64,000 nt of DNA from Bradyrhizobium sp. CCBAU 53338 (GTDB taxonomy: Bacteria > Pseudomonadota > Alphaproteobacteria > Rhizobiales > Xanthobacteraceae): NCBI RefSeq assembly GCF_015291665.1, contig NZ_CP030048.1:3224001-3288000 (forward strand). The letters are read 5' to 3'. The notes under the pieces were generated by a model. The model was not told where the DNA came from. It ran no database searches and saw only the letters and a list, made by a program, of their open reading frames with translations. Below, in pieces: positions 26,276-37,088 of this stretch. The translations under genes were made by a program, and so were the position numbers. How positions within the stretch are numbered: the stretch's first letter is position 1; each line of letters starts with the position of its first letter.

Positions 26276-27457
26276 ATGTCGTTACAAGAGCTTGATTGGA
26301 ATGATCCGTTTGCCCTTGAAAGTCAACTGACGGAAGAGGAGCGGATGGTCGAAAAGACAGCCCGAGACTATGCACAAGCCAGGCTCGCGCCACGAGTTAG
26401 AGATGCTTTCCGTCACGAGAAGACTGACGTGGCAATCTTCAGGGAAATGGGTGAACTCGGATTTCTTGGATGTACCGTCTCGCCTGAGTTCGGTGGTGCC
26501 GGCCTAGGCTACGTTGCCTATGGCCTCATTGCGCGTGAGGTCGAACGCGTCGATTCGGGATATCGCTCGATGATGAGCGTACAGTCGTCCCTCGTTATGA
26601 CGCCGATTGAATCGTTCGGCTCTGTCGCTCAGAAGCAGAAGTATCTTCCGAAGTTGGCGACGGGCGAGTGGATCGGCTGCTTTGGCCTGACAGAGCCGGA
26701 TCATGGCTCGGACCCAGGATCGATGGCCACGCGGGCCAAGAAGGTAGTCGGTGGATACTCCCTCAGCGGTAGCAAGACGTGGATTACAAATGCCCCCATC
26801 GCCGATCTCTTTCTGGTCTGGGCAAAATCCGAGGATGGTCTAATCCGTGGATATTTGATCGAGAAGGGCGCGAAGGGTCTGAGTGCACCGGCTATTCATG
26901 GGAAGGTCGGACTGCGTGCTTCCATCACCGGCGAGATCGTTCTCGATGGCGTGTTCGTTCCGGAAGAGAACGTTTTGCCGAACGTAACGGGATTAAAGGG
27001 TCCATTTACTTGCCTCAATTCGGCAAGGTTCGGCATCGCGTGGGGTGCCCTGGGCGCAGCCGAGGCGTGCTACTCCGTCGCCCGGTCCTATGTACTGGAG
27101 CGCAAACAATTCGGGCGGCCGCTCGGTGCCAACCAGTTGATCCAAAAGAAGCTCGCGGACATGGTGACTGAAGTCGGTCTCGGTTTGCAGGGGTGCTTGC
27201 GGCTCGGTCGAATGAAGGAAGAAGGGCATCCGCCCGTTGAGTTGACCTCGATCCTCAAACGCAATTCATGCGGTAAAGCCTTGGAGATCGCTCGTGTCGC
27301 GCGCGACATGCTTGGTGGAAATGGCATCTCAGACGAGTTCGCAGTCGCTCGGCATCTCGTAAATCTCGAGGTGGTCAACACCTATGAGGGAACACATGAC
27401 GTCCATGCTCTCATCATCGGTCGGGGACTTACTGGGATCGCTGCATTTGCGAACTAG
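26276..27457 (+). CDS. gcdH: Glutaryl-CoA dehydrogenase-like acyl-CoA dehydrogenase
   Basis: 393 residues, the usual GcdH length. Distinctive family stretches are [51 protein letters not shown] and [17 protein letters not shown]. Glutaryl-CoA dehydrogenase oxidises and decarboxylates glutaryl-CoA to crotonyl-CoA, the step that links ring cleavage of aromatic CoA esters to beta-oxidation. The start at 26276 has GAGAGGA 8 bases upstream; an in-frame GTG at 26261 overlaps the previous stop but is less likely. Its presence suggests that the pathway ends in glutaryl-CoA or a close homologue. Confidence 0.85.
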   Translation: MSLQELDWNDPFALESQLTEEERMVEKTARDYAQARLAPRVRDAFRHEKTDVAIFREMGELGFLGCTVSPEFGGAGLGYVAYGLIAREVERVDSGYRSMMSVQSSLVMTPIESFGSVAQKQKYLPKLATGEWIGCFGLTEPDHGSDPGSMATRAKKVVGGYSLSGSKTWITNAPIADLFLVWAKSEDGLIRGYLIEKGAKGLSAPAIHGKVGLRASITGEIVLDGVFVPEENVLPNVTGLKGPFTCLNSARFGIAWGALGAAEACYSVARSYVLERKQFGRPLGANQLIQKKLADMVTEVGLGLQGCLRLGRMKEEGHPPVELTSILKRNSCGKALEIARVARDMLGGNGISDEFAVARHLVNLEVVNTYEGTHDVHALIIGRGLTGIAAFAN

Positions 27458-27489
27458 GCGGATGCTTAATAGGAGAATTGGGAACACAG

Positions 27490-27885
27490 ATGTACAAGAC
27501 TCTACAACCTGAAGGCTGGGCTAAGCCGATCGGCTATGCCAACGGCGTAAGCGCGAGAGGTCGCACCGTCTTCGTTGGAGGACAGATTGGCTGGAACAAG
27601 GATTGCAAATTCGAAAGCGACGATCTGGTTGACCAGATCGGTCAAGCTCTTGAGAACATCGTTTCGGTCCTGGCGTGCGATGGCGGAGGACCCGAGCACA
27701 TCACGACCATCACCTGGTATCTTACTGATCGTCGGGACTATCTGGCACGGCTTAGACAAATCGGAGAAACGTATCGTCGAGTGATGGGACGGCACTTTCC
27801 TGCCATGACAGCCGTCGAAGTGTCTGCACTGATAGAAGACCGCGCTAAAGTCGAAGTGCAAGCGACCGCCGTTATTCCTGATTGA
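27490..27885 (+). CDS. RidA family protein (reactive imine deaminase-like), copy 1
   Basis: 131 residues. It begins MYKTLQPEGWAKPIGYANGV and has the RidA fold pattern VFVGGQIGW...ENIVSVL...EHITTITWYLTDR...VEVQATAVIP. The arginine-containing active-site stretch of true RidA is not obvious, so this belongs to a divergent subgroup. RidA proteins hydrolyse enamine/imine intermediates. In a 2-amino-cyclohexene CoA pathway one could release ammonia from the amino substituent (inference). AGGAG lies 14 bases upstream of ATG 27490. Confidence 0.85.
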   Translation: MYKTLQPEGWAKPIGYANGVSARGRTVFVGGQIGWNKDCKFESDDLVDQIGQALENIVSVLACDGGGPEHITTITWYLTDRRDYLARLRQIGETYRRVMGRHFPAMTAVEVSALIEDRAKVEVQATAVIPD

Positions 27886-27954
27886 GAAGCGTGCCCTACG
27901 TCGGGCGATGCGGGCTTCGTGATCTACTGTGCGTCGATGAGGCTACACGGATTG

Positions 27955-28384
27955 TGCAGCCCGCTGGCCGATACCTAAAGGTTATACCAATGGCGTGGCC
28001 GCGGAAGGGCGAATCGTCGTCACTGGCGGCGTGATCGGCTGGGACGCTGAGGAACGTCTTGCCGATGGCTTCGTGCCGCGCGTCCGTCAGACCTTGAGCA
28101 ACATCGCGGTCATTCTTGCCGAAGGCGGCGCGCGGCCCGAGCATCTCGTGCGTCTCATCTGGTACGTCGTTGATATGGACGAGTATCTGGCGAATCTGAC
28201 GGGTTTGGGCCAGGCGTACCGTGAGATATTTTTTTCGGCGATGGCACTGGTTCAGGTCGTTCGCCTGGTCGAGAAGGCGGCGCGAGTTGAAATCGAGGCG
28301 ACGGCCGTGCTACCGCGCGCTGATGCGCGAACAAGGCTGCGAAGAAAGCAGACTAGCGTTGGCAGAGGCCATGAAGGAGAGTAA
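27955..28384 (+). pseudogene. RidA family protein copy 2, apparently frameshifted at its N-terminus
   Basis: From GTG 27995 the frame is open to 28384 and gives AAEGRIVVTGGVIGWDAEERL...VEIEATAVLP, a RidA-type protein. The family N-terminus is split between frames. QPAG is read at 27957-27968, while WPIPKGYTNGV continues in the second frame from 27965. Upstream of that second frame there is a stop with no start codon between, so the natural start has been lost by a small indel. A shortened protein from GTG 27995 is possible but would lack the first strand. A sequencing error is the alternative. Confidence 0.6.
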
Positions 28385-28387
28385 GCC

Positions 28388-30484
<2,097 letters not shown>

Positions 30485-30508
30485 TGAGAGCGGGTACCTC
30501 ACCACCAT

Positions 30509-30531
30509 CGTCAGCGTTTAGCACGCTGACG
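30509..30531 (+). terminator. Stem-loop after the FadB-like gene, possible terminator
   Basis: CGTCAGCG (30509-30516) and CGCTGACG (30524-30531) form a perfect 8-bp stem with a 7-base loop, 25 bases after the stop codon. No T-tract follows, so termination would be weak or Rho-assisted. Confidence 0.5.
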
Positions 30532-30571
30532 ATATCAGTTCCTCGGTGAAGCTATCAACGACCTGAGAGGA

Positions 30572-30905
30572 CGGTTACGTACGCCCGGGCAGGTTTTGAC
30601 GAGCTGAGCGGAAATGCCCGCTGGCTGCTCGCGTCGGGGACACCTGGGCTTGCGATTGACGGCAAGCTACCGTCCGACATCGCAGGCCAGGCTGATCTGG
30701 CGTGGCGCAAATTATCGACATGCTGGCGTTAGCCGGATGACAGTGCACGTAAAGGTGACGCACTATCTGCTGCGCGCCGAGGATATTCCTGCCTATGTCG
30801 AGGTTCGGACAGGATTCCTTTGAGGACGCCCGGCCAGCCCCCATGCTGTTGGCGAGCGAATTTGCAGTAGTTTCAAGGAGCTTCCTGCAATTCATCGGAT
30901 CGAGG
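30572..30905 (+). pseudogene. Decayed third RidA-family gene
   Basis: Translation in shifting frames gives GNARWLLASGTPGLAIDGKL and SDIAGQADLAWR, then VKVTHYLLRAEDIPAYVEVR, then EDARPAPMLLASEFA. This matches the body of a RidA-family protein in order. At least two frameshifts and early stops break it. It is distinct in sequence from the two RidA copies upstream of the FadB-like gene. Confidence 0.7.
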
Positions 30906-31334
30906 ACGCGCTCTCTCCTGCATTGATGCATGGCGGGCCGATCATTCATCCGCCCCTGATCCTGATGAATGCTGGTCCCTGAAATTTCTGGCGTGGTACG
31001 ATATTCATAAAGAGGGCACGCAGCCATCAGTACGTTGGGTCACTCGGATATGAGCATCTCCCATTGGGGACTTCTTCGCCGTCTTTGTGCGCCTGATTGC
31101 AAGTCTGTGGGCGCTATGCGAACCAGATCAACTGAGACAATGGCGATGAAATCTCGCTGCACGCAGCTCACCGGATTGCGCATGGAGCCTCGATACGTCA
31201 CGCAAAGGTTGAACGGAAGGGCCCGGTCAGATACCTCGCTTTTGAGATACGAGAGCGAGATCGAATACGCGATGTGTAGGAAGGGCCAATATTAGTCGCT
31301 CTCGGCTAAGCGTTTCCAGCTGGCGTTCGCTGCG
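30906..31334. other. Intergenic region, decayed
   Basis: About 430 bases between the RidA remnant and the HxlR gene. Short protein-like pieces appear in mixed frames on the plus strand (for example FFAVFVRLIASLWALCEPD), but no family could be recognised. No promoter or repeat is apparent. Confidence 0.35.
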
Positions 31335-31727
31335 TCAAGGTGCTCGACCTTGCGGCGAGCCAGCCGAGTGTCGCAATTGGCGTTCATTCGCGAGCGCGGT
31401 CATAAGAACATCTTCGGGTATCGAATTGCCCCAATCATTCATGTTGTAGAGGATACCTTCAAGCGAGAATCCCAGGGGCGTTAGTTCGTAAACCACCCTT
31501 GGAGGCGTTTCGGCAAAGGCCGTGCGTGTCACAAGCCCATTCTGCTCGAACCGGCGCAGTCGATGAGTAAGCGTGTGTGCGCTGATACCTACCAACGCTT
31601 TGCGTAGGTCCATGAAGCGCTGAGGACCGTGCAAAAGCTCTCTAATAATAAGGGTGGCCCAAGGGCCGCCGAGGAGGAGGAGGAAGCGTTCGACTCCACA
31701 TGACGGTAACTGTGCCTTTCGAGCCAT
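31335..31727 (-). CDS. HxlR family transcriptional regulator
   Basis: 130 residues with the HxlR winged-helix core: GGPWATLIIRELLHGPQRFMDLRKAL, recognition helix GISAHTLTHRLRRFEQNGLV and wing FAETPPRVVYELTPLG. One cysteine (position 11) sits where redox- or thiol-sensing family members carry theirs. It is divergent from the PNPOx-ferredoxin-reductase gene. The candidate operator in between recurs at 35036, so this regulator probably controls both units. Confidence 0.9.
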   Translation of the reverse strand: MARKAQLPSCGVERFLLLLGGPWATLIIRELLHGPQRFMDLRKALVGISAHTLTHRLRRFEQNGLVTRTAFAETPPRVVYELTPLGFSLEGILYNMNDWGNSIPEDVLMTALANERQLRHSAGSPQGRAP

Positions 31728-31736
31728 ATGAAAGTT

Positions 31737-31800
31737 CCATTAGTGCATTTGACGTAACCGATGCGGTAAATGCATTAACATAGACGCAGTTACTGCACTA
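31737..31800. promoter_or_regulatory. Candidate HxlR operator region, copy 1
   Basis: CCATTAGTGCATTTGACG begins at 31737. Its 27-base core (31737-31763) recurs with two changes at 35036-35062. An inverted partner, GTAAATGCATTAAC, follows from 31766, and TTACTGCACTA ends the region, giving imperfect dyads of TTA-TGCATTT-AC type. The location between divergent HxlR and oxidoreductase genes is typical for an autoregulated operator. Confidence 0.65.
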
Positions 31801-31811
31801 TTGAGATTTTC

Positions 31812-33974
31812 GTGTCTCATATATTGGCCGTTGCTCCGGAAGTGGATCCCTCGGGATTGCTATTCGAACGTATGGGCTCGGCTAACTCGCATCGAAGCCG
31901 CTACAACATGGGCATGAGAGCAGGGGGAGCGATGATATCGAAACCAGGTTTAGGATGGCCCTTTGATCAATCTCCGTTTCACCAAGGCGAGCGGGCGTTG
32001 CACGAGCTGTACGGGCGAAGGCAGCAAATTGACTTCGCCGCGCGCCGAGTGATCCAAGACCACTTAACCGAACAGCATCGCGTCTTCTTTGGTCAGCTTC
32101 CGTTTGTTCTGATCGGAAGCGTTGACCATGAAGGGCAACCCTGGGCATCGATGCTGGTTGGGCGGCCCGGTTTCGTGGACTCGACTGATCCGGTAATTCT
32201 TCGCTTCGAAGCGGATCCACTCCCGGGCGATCCATTACTTCGCCACTTGGTCGATGGCGCACCGATCGGTGTGCTCGGCATCGAGCTTCCGACGCGCCGC
32301 CGTAATCGTATCAGCGGTCGTTTTCAGACGCTGGATGAGAGGGGCTTTGCAATTCGAGTGGTTCAGAGTTTTGGGAACTGCCCGCAGTACATTCAAGGAC
32401 GCGACTTGGAGTTTCTACAGGAACGACCGAGTGCGAACATTGAGCATTCCGATCGGCTTACTCTGCATGACAGAACTATGCTTGCTGGTGCCGATACGTT
32501 CTACATTGCGAGCGCCAGTCCGGGCGGACCCGAAGATATTTCGGCGGGAGCTGACGTGTCGCACCGTGGCGGGCGGCCCGGGTTTATTCGTATTGATGAT
32601 GATAGAACGATTACGACCCCAGACTTTGTCGGAAATTATGTCTTCAACACACTAGGCAACTTGTCAGTAGAGCCGCGTGCTGGTTTGCTGTTCGCGGACT
32701 TCAAGTCTGGGGACGTAACCATGATAGCTTGCCGATCCGAGGTGATTTGGGAGGGAGAAGAATTAAGGAGCTTTGCGGGCGCGCAAAGGCTTGTCCGCTT
32801 TCACATTAAACAGATTATCAGGTTGCGCGGCGCGTTACCGTTTCGAGCGGTCGGATCGACAGAAGTGTCAACCGAGATCGAGGGAACGGGTACCTGGTCG
32901 GAGGCGGTACAGGCCCAGAAAGCAAGCCGTGAATTAGCGCGGTGGCGACCATTTCGAATTGTCAAGAAGGATAAGGAAAGTAGAAACATTCTTTCCTTTG
33001 TGCTTGAGCCGGCGGACGATGGAGGCGTTGCTGCGCACCTGGCCGGACAGTTTTTGCCTATCAAAGTGCTAGCTGGGGATGACGGCTCGCATCTAGTTAG
33101 GTCTTACTCGTTGTCTGAGGTGGCCAATGGCCGGACCTACAGAATTAGCGTGAAACGCGACGGGATTGCCTCTTGTTGGCTTCATGACCGTCCCACAGGC
33201 GCAGTTATTGACGTGCTCCCGCCGCGAGGCGAGTTTATCTTCAACACTGCCACTCGAAAGCCAGTAATGCTGATCTCCGCTGGAGTCGGCGTTACTCCAA
33301 TGGTGGCGATCGTGAATAGTCTTCTAGTCAATGACATGCGGACGCGTCATGCTGAGCCGATCATCTGGCTGCAGGCGGCTCGGAATGGTGGCGATCTCGC
33401 TTTTGCTGCACACATAATTCACAAGGTCCGTCATCATGCGAACTTGTCAGCGCACTTCGTTCTCAGTGCGCCAAACCGGGAAGACCAGGCTGGAAGGCTT
33501 GCTGACCACGTCGGCCGGATCGACCGCGACGTTCTGGCCCGTTTGTTGCCCACATCCGACATAGACGCGTATTTGTGTGGCCCTGGCGGCTTCATGCAGT
33601 CGATCTATGACGCACTCCTCGGCCTGGGGGTGCCGGACCGACAGATTCATTTCGAGTCGTTCGGCCCGGCAAGGGTATTGCGTAAGCAAGAGAAAATACG
33701 CCCCGCTGGTTCGAGCCAATTGATCAGATTTGGGCGTACTGGAAAGGCCATCGCCTGGAGTTCGTCTTTTGGCTCTCTACTCGGCGCGGCTGGTGTGGCG
33801 GGTGTTACTGCTCCTTATGGCTGCAAATCGGGTGTATGTGGATCTTGTGCCGCGCGCTTGGTCAGGGGATCTGTGACTTATACACTGCCACCTGTCGCCG
33901 AACTGGACGATTCAGAGATATTGCTTTGCTGCACGGTGCCGGAGGGCAAAGATGAGGTCGTCATCGACGTGTGA
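31812..33974 (+). CDS. PNPOx-like domain fused to ferredoxin reductase and 2Fe-2S domain
   Basis: Up to 720 residues. Residues about 55-330 form a pyridoxamine-phosphate-oxidase-like flavin-binding domain (QLPFVLIGSVDHEGQPWASM, FVGNYVFNTLGNL). Residues 375-600 form an FAD/NAD reductase module (RSYSLSE, SAGVGVTPMVAIV, CGPGGFM). The C-terminal plant-type ferredoxin has YGCKSGVCGSC and a later cysteine in ILLCC. The fusion can move electrons from NAD(P)H through FAD and Fe-S to a flavin site. GTG 31812 gives the longest form; ATG 31932 (680 residues) is also possible and keeps all domains. It is under the HxlR-type operator. Confidence 0.85.
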   Translation: MSHILAVAPEVDPSGLLFERMGSANSHRSRYNMGMRAGGAMISKPGLGWPFDQSPFHQGERALHELYGRRQQIDFAARRVIQDHLTEQHRVFFGQLPFVLIGSVDHEGQPWASMLVGRPGFVDSTDPVILRFEADPLPGDPLLRHLVDGAPIGVLGIELPTRRRNRISGRFQTLDERGFAIRVVQSFGNCPQYIQGRDLEFLQERPSANIEHSDRLTLHDRTMLAGADTFYIASASPGGPEDISAGADVSHRGGRPGFIRIDDDRTITTPDFVGNYVFNTLGNLSVEPRAGLLFADFKSGDVTMIACRSEVIWEGEELRSFAGAQRLVRFHIKQIIRLRGALPFRAVGSTEVSTEIEGTGTWSEAVQAQKASRELARWRPFRIVKKDKESRNILSFVLEPADDGGVAAHLAGQFLPIKVLAGDDGSHLVRSYSLSEVANGRTYRISVKRDGIASCWLHDRPTGAVIDVLPPRGEFIFNTATRKPVMLISAGVGVTPMVAIVNSLLVNDMRTRHAEPIIWLQAARNGGDLAFAAHIIHKVRHHANLSAHFVLSAPNREDQAGRLADHVGRIDRDVLARLLPTSDIDAYLCGPGGFMQSIYDALLGLGVPDRQIHFESFGPARVLRKQEKIRPAGSSQLIRFGRTGKAIAWSSSFGSLLGAAGVAGVTAPYGCKSGVCGSCAARLVRGSVTYTLPPVAELDDSEILLCCTVPEGKDEVVIDV

Positions 33975-35035
33975 AATTGCGCTTGCTGGAGCAAACCAAG
34001 GGAACGTTGGGTGATACGAAGCGATCATCGAAGTCGAAGAACAACATAATGGGAAGCGGTTCCTGGCCGAGGGAGATGGAATCAACAACGCGCAGGAGCA
34101 GGCGAGCCCAGTTGGAGTCGCCAAAGTCGATGACATTTCATCGGTCTCGCGGGAAACCTTGGCGCGGATTTCATCGACCAATGTCTTTCGAAATGGCACG
34201 CCATCCTTGTACCAGTGCCATGTCGCATGTGGTGCTGGCCGTCGGAGCTCAGGAACATCGCGTCCTGCACGATCCCAGCAGATGCGCGGTCGTCCCCGAG
34301 CCGAGTACTCGAACCTCGCGTCAAACGCCAATTTACGACGCCGCCGTCCTCCCAGCCATATCGCGCCTTCTGCCGATAGGCGACACTCGTTTCATCCAGA
34401 AACGCTGATCTCAAGGTCAAAGCGATAAACGATCGACAACGGTGCCGGCGAGGTCAACTTTAGTGCAAGTGCTTGTCCAGCAGCCGGCAACGCGCGCCCG
34501 CACGAATGTATAGTCGTCGATTAAGGACATGTGCACTTTTGTTCGGGTTGGGAGCGCCATCGCAATCGGGCGTGCGCGGCGTTGTATCCAGACAAAGCCG
34601 TAGGACCGATTATAGTGTCCGCAATATCGTGGAACGGCTTACCGTCAACGATGGAGCCGAGGGGGCAATTGGCACAGGCGATACCTCGCGTGTCGAAGAG
34701 GGGGCATTAGTCCATCCCGACTCGGACCCACCACGCCTGAGATGCAGTTGTAGCTTCCCGGTTGCCCATCCTCGGACGAGCCAAAGTCGCTGGCGACGAT
34801 TGAATAGAGTTTACCTTCATATGCATGAGGCGCCACGTTTAGTGATCAAAGCTGAAATTGGATCGTCGAGTTCGACAGGTTGGCAACTTGGAACTGTCCG
34901 CGACCACGCAGGCGGTCTCGATTGCTGGGTCCGTGTCACCAACCCGAGCGGGCTCAACCAGTGCATCTGGTGGAGCAGTGTAAGGTGCCGCCCCAATCGG
35001 TTGCCAAGTAGCAGCACGTTTACGACAAGATTTTC
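33975..35035. other. Non-coding or decayed region
   Basis: About 1,060 bases after the oxidoreductase gene. Both strands hold medium-length open frames with no recognised family and no ribosome sites. Some short minus-strand pieces look protein-like but are broken. Probably remnants of one or more genes. No RNA gene or repeat was found. Confidence 0.4.
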
Positions 35036-35062
35036 CCATTAGTGCATTTGACTTAACCGGTG
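35036..35062. promoter_or_regulatory. Candidate HxlR operator, copy 2
   Basis: 25 of 27 bases match 31737-31763, beginning CCATTAGTGCATTTGACT. A GTAAATGC word follows at 35088, as it does after copy 1 but with different spacing. It lies about 50-80 bases upstream of the truncated NAD(P)-binding gene and the SnoaL-like gene. Confidence 0.65.
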
Positions 35063-35114
35063 AATCTCTTGCACCAACAAATTCTCAGTAAATGCCTGAT
35101 ACTAAGGAGAGTTC

Positions 35115-35420
35115 ATGGCTTATGTCGTCCACGGCGCCACAGGCGCACAGGGTGGTCCCCTTGAGGCCATTTGTTAGCTGCAGGGAAGGTGAGTGCTCGG
35201 CACGCACGGTAAAGGCGAGCGGAGCGTTCTGGACCACGGCTCCGTGAACTCCCGGCCAACGTTATCGACGAGCGCACCAGCGCACAAAGGCTGCTGGCTG
35301 AACGCCGCGCACCGTGAGACAGTAGCTCGCCGAAATCTAAAACGTCACACGGGCGAAATGCCTGATCACAAAACATTCGCTCCGCGGCGCTCGCGCCGGA
35401 GCTCCCGCTCCATCAATTTA
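35115..35420 (+). pseudogene. Truncated NmrA-like NAD(P)-binding protein
   Basis: ATG 35115 has AAGGAG upstream and starts MAYVVHGATGAQGGPL, the GxxGxxG Rossmann start of NmrA/SDR-atypical proteins. TAG at 35175 ends it after 20 residues. LAAGKVSARHAR follows in the next frame, so a frameshift has destroyed the gene. The remainder up to the SnoaL-like gene is unrecognisable. The intact promoter-proximal part suggests recent inactivation. Confidence 0.65.
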
Positions 35421-35441
35421 GCTAGGCCTTAGGAGGTCATC

Positions 35442-35867
35442 ATGAGCATCAATCCTTTCGGCGCTGATCTGTTCGCTGGATTCTATAACGTTAATAATCC
35501 CGAGGCCGCGACGCGCCTGGTAGCTGAACGGGTCGCTGACGACTTCGTCGACCATGCGCCGGCCTTCGGGGCGACGCCAAATAAGGCGGGATTCGCCAAG
35601 ACGGTCGGCTTCATCAACAGCGCATTCCGCCAAGTGTATCACATTGATCGTCTCATCGAGCAGGGCGAGACGGCGGTGGCGATCTGGCATGCGGACGTCA
35701 CACATGTTGGACAATTTCTGCACGTCGCCCCAACGGGACGAAGCTTCCGCCTGAATGGCATCACCGCCTATGCGATACGCAACGGCAAGATCACTGCACA
35801 TTGGGAACAGTTCGATGTGCTCGCAATTCTCGTGACATTAGGAGTCGTCCCTCCGCTGGGGGGGTAA
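35442..35867 (+). CDS. SnoaL-like / NTF2-fold protein
   Basis: 141 residues of the SnoaL-like ester-cyclase/NTF2 fold: FAGFYNVNNPEAATRLVAERVADDFVDH, then VGQFLHVAPTGRSFRLNGITAYAIRNGKITAHWEQFD. AGGAGG lies 6 bases before ATG 35442. These small proteins bind hydrophobic or polyketide-like ligands. It lies downstream of HxlR operator copy 2 with the NmrA-like remnant. No reaction can be assigned. Confidence 0.85.
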   Translation: MSINPFGADLFAGFYNVNNPEAATRLVAERVADDFVDHAPAFGATPNKAGFAKTVGFINSAFRQVYHIDRLIEQGETAVAIWHADVTHVGQFLHVAPTGRSFRLNGITAYAIRNGKITAHWEQFDVLAILVTLGVVPPLGG

Positions 35868-35934
35868 TCATCTCCGTTATCCAGTTGAGGCCTGCTTTCG
35901 CGTTTATCCGCGAAAAGCAGGCTCACTGCTATGC

Positions 35935-36840
35935 CCTAATCGAATTGAGCTCGGTTAGCCCCTTCAGCTCGAAGTGCTGCTTGCTCGCACTCGAAGCGGG
36001 CCTGCCGGCGGGCGTCTTCAACGTCGTCGCCTGGCCGGGCCGCGTCGTCGCCGACGCACTGGTCAATCACCTTGATTTCGACAAGGTCACCTTCACCGGG
36101 TCGCCGGGCGTGGGTCGTGGAATGATGAAAGGCGCGGCCGGCAAATTCAAGCGCGTCTCGCTCGAGGTCGGCGGCAAATCGGCCAAACGTTATCTTCGAC
36201 GATGCCAATCTCGAAGCAGCTTCGAAAGCCGCGGCCTCCCGGATCTTCTCCAACGCCGGCCAGATATGCTCGGCCGGCTCCTGCGTGTTGGCGCAGGAGA
36301 GGGCCTATGACGAAGTCGTCGAACGTCTTGCTGCGCGCGCCAAGTCCCTGAAGATGGGCGAGCCGCTCGACAGCAAGACTGCGCTTGGCCCCGTCATCTC
36401 CGAGAAGCAGATGAAGTCGATCCTCGACTATGTCGACATCGGCCGTCAGGAGGGGGCGAGCCTCGTACCGGCGGGAAGCGGGTCGCCGAGCGCGGCTACT
36501 TCATTGGCCCTGCGGCGTTTGCGAATGTCGAACACGAGATGCGGATCCCGCAGGGGGAAATCTTCGGCCGGGTTTTCAGCGTCATCAAGTTCAGGGATGA
36601 GGCCGGCGCTTTGCGGATCGCCAACGGCACGGCCTACAGCGTCGCCGCTGGCGTCTGGAGCGGCGACATCGGCAAGCTCCAGCATTTTGCGGGCCCGCGT
36701 CGGCTCGGTCCGGATGAATACCATGGTTACACCGACGTGCGCCTGCCCTGGGGCGGCGAACGCGACTCCGGCCTTGGCCGCGAGCACAGCACCGCTGCGC
36801 TCGAAAATTTTACCGAGTGGATACGTTCCGTTCGTCTGGA
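35935..36840 (+). pseudogene. Aldehyde dehydrogenase, frameshifted remnant
   Basis: The C-terminal two thirds of an NAD-dependent aldehyde dehydrogenase can be followed in order: ALEAGLPAGVFNVVAW, KVTFTGSPGVGRGMM, SLEVGGKSA. After a one-base shift come the catalytic-cysteine stretch FSNAGQICSAGSC and KMGEPLDSKTALGPVI. After another shift come GYFIGPAAFANVEHEM, PQGEIFGRVFSVIKF and GYTDVRLPWGGERDSG. At least four shifts occur (near 36185, 36475 and twice near 36700-36730), and the N-terminal cofactor domain is absent. Confidence 0.85.
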
Positions 36841-37040
36841 GCGCATTGTTCGGGGTCGGCGAAGCGCGCTTCGACGACGCCTATTTCAGCACCAGCTTCT
36901 ACACGGCGCGGCCCAAGGAATTCCGCTTCGCCGGAGATACGCCGCAGGCGGTGCGCGTCAGCGATCCCTTCGCGCAGTTCGCGCCGGGCGAAGCCAAGCC
37001 GAACAGGAGCTACTCGTCGCTGACGACGATCGTTCGCTGA
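36841..37040 (+). pseudogene. C-terminal fragment of an unrecognised protein
   Basis: In the frame ending at TGA 37038-37040 the sequence reads FDDAYFSTSFYTARPKEFRF followed by further protein-like residues, ending SYSSLTTIVR. It directly follows the aldehyde-dehydrogenase remnant, in a different frame from the latter's last part. I do not recognise the family. It is likely the tail of another disrupted gene. Confidence 0.35.
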
Positions 37041-37088
37041 GGGAAGACGCCGGTGCAGGACGAAGCCCCCCACCAGACCCGTTGAGAT

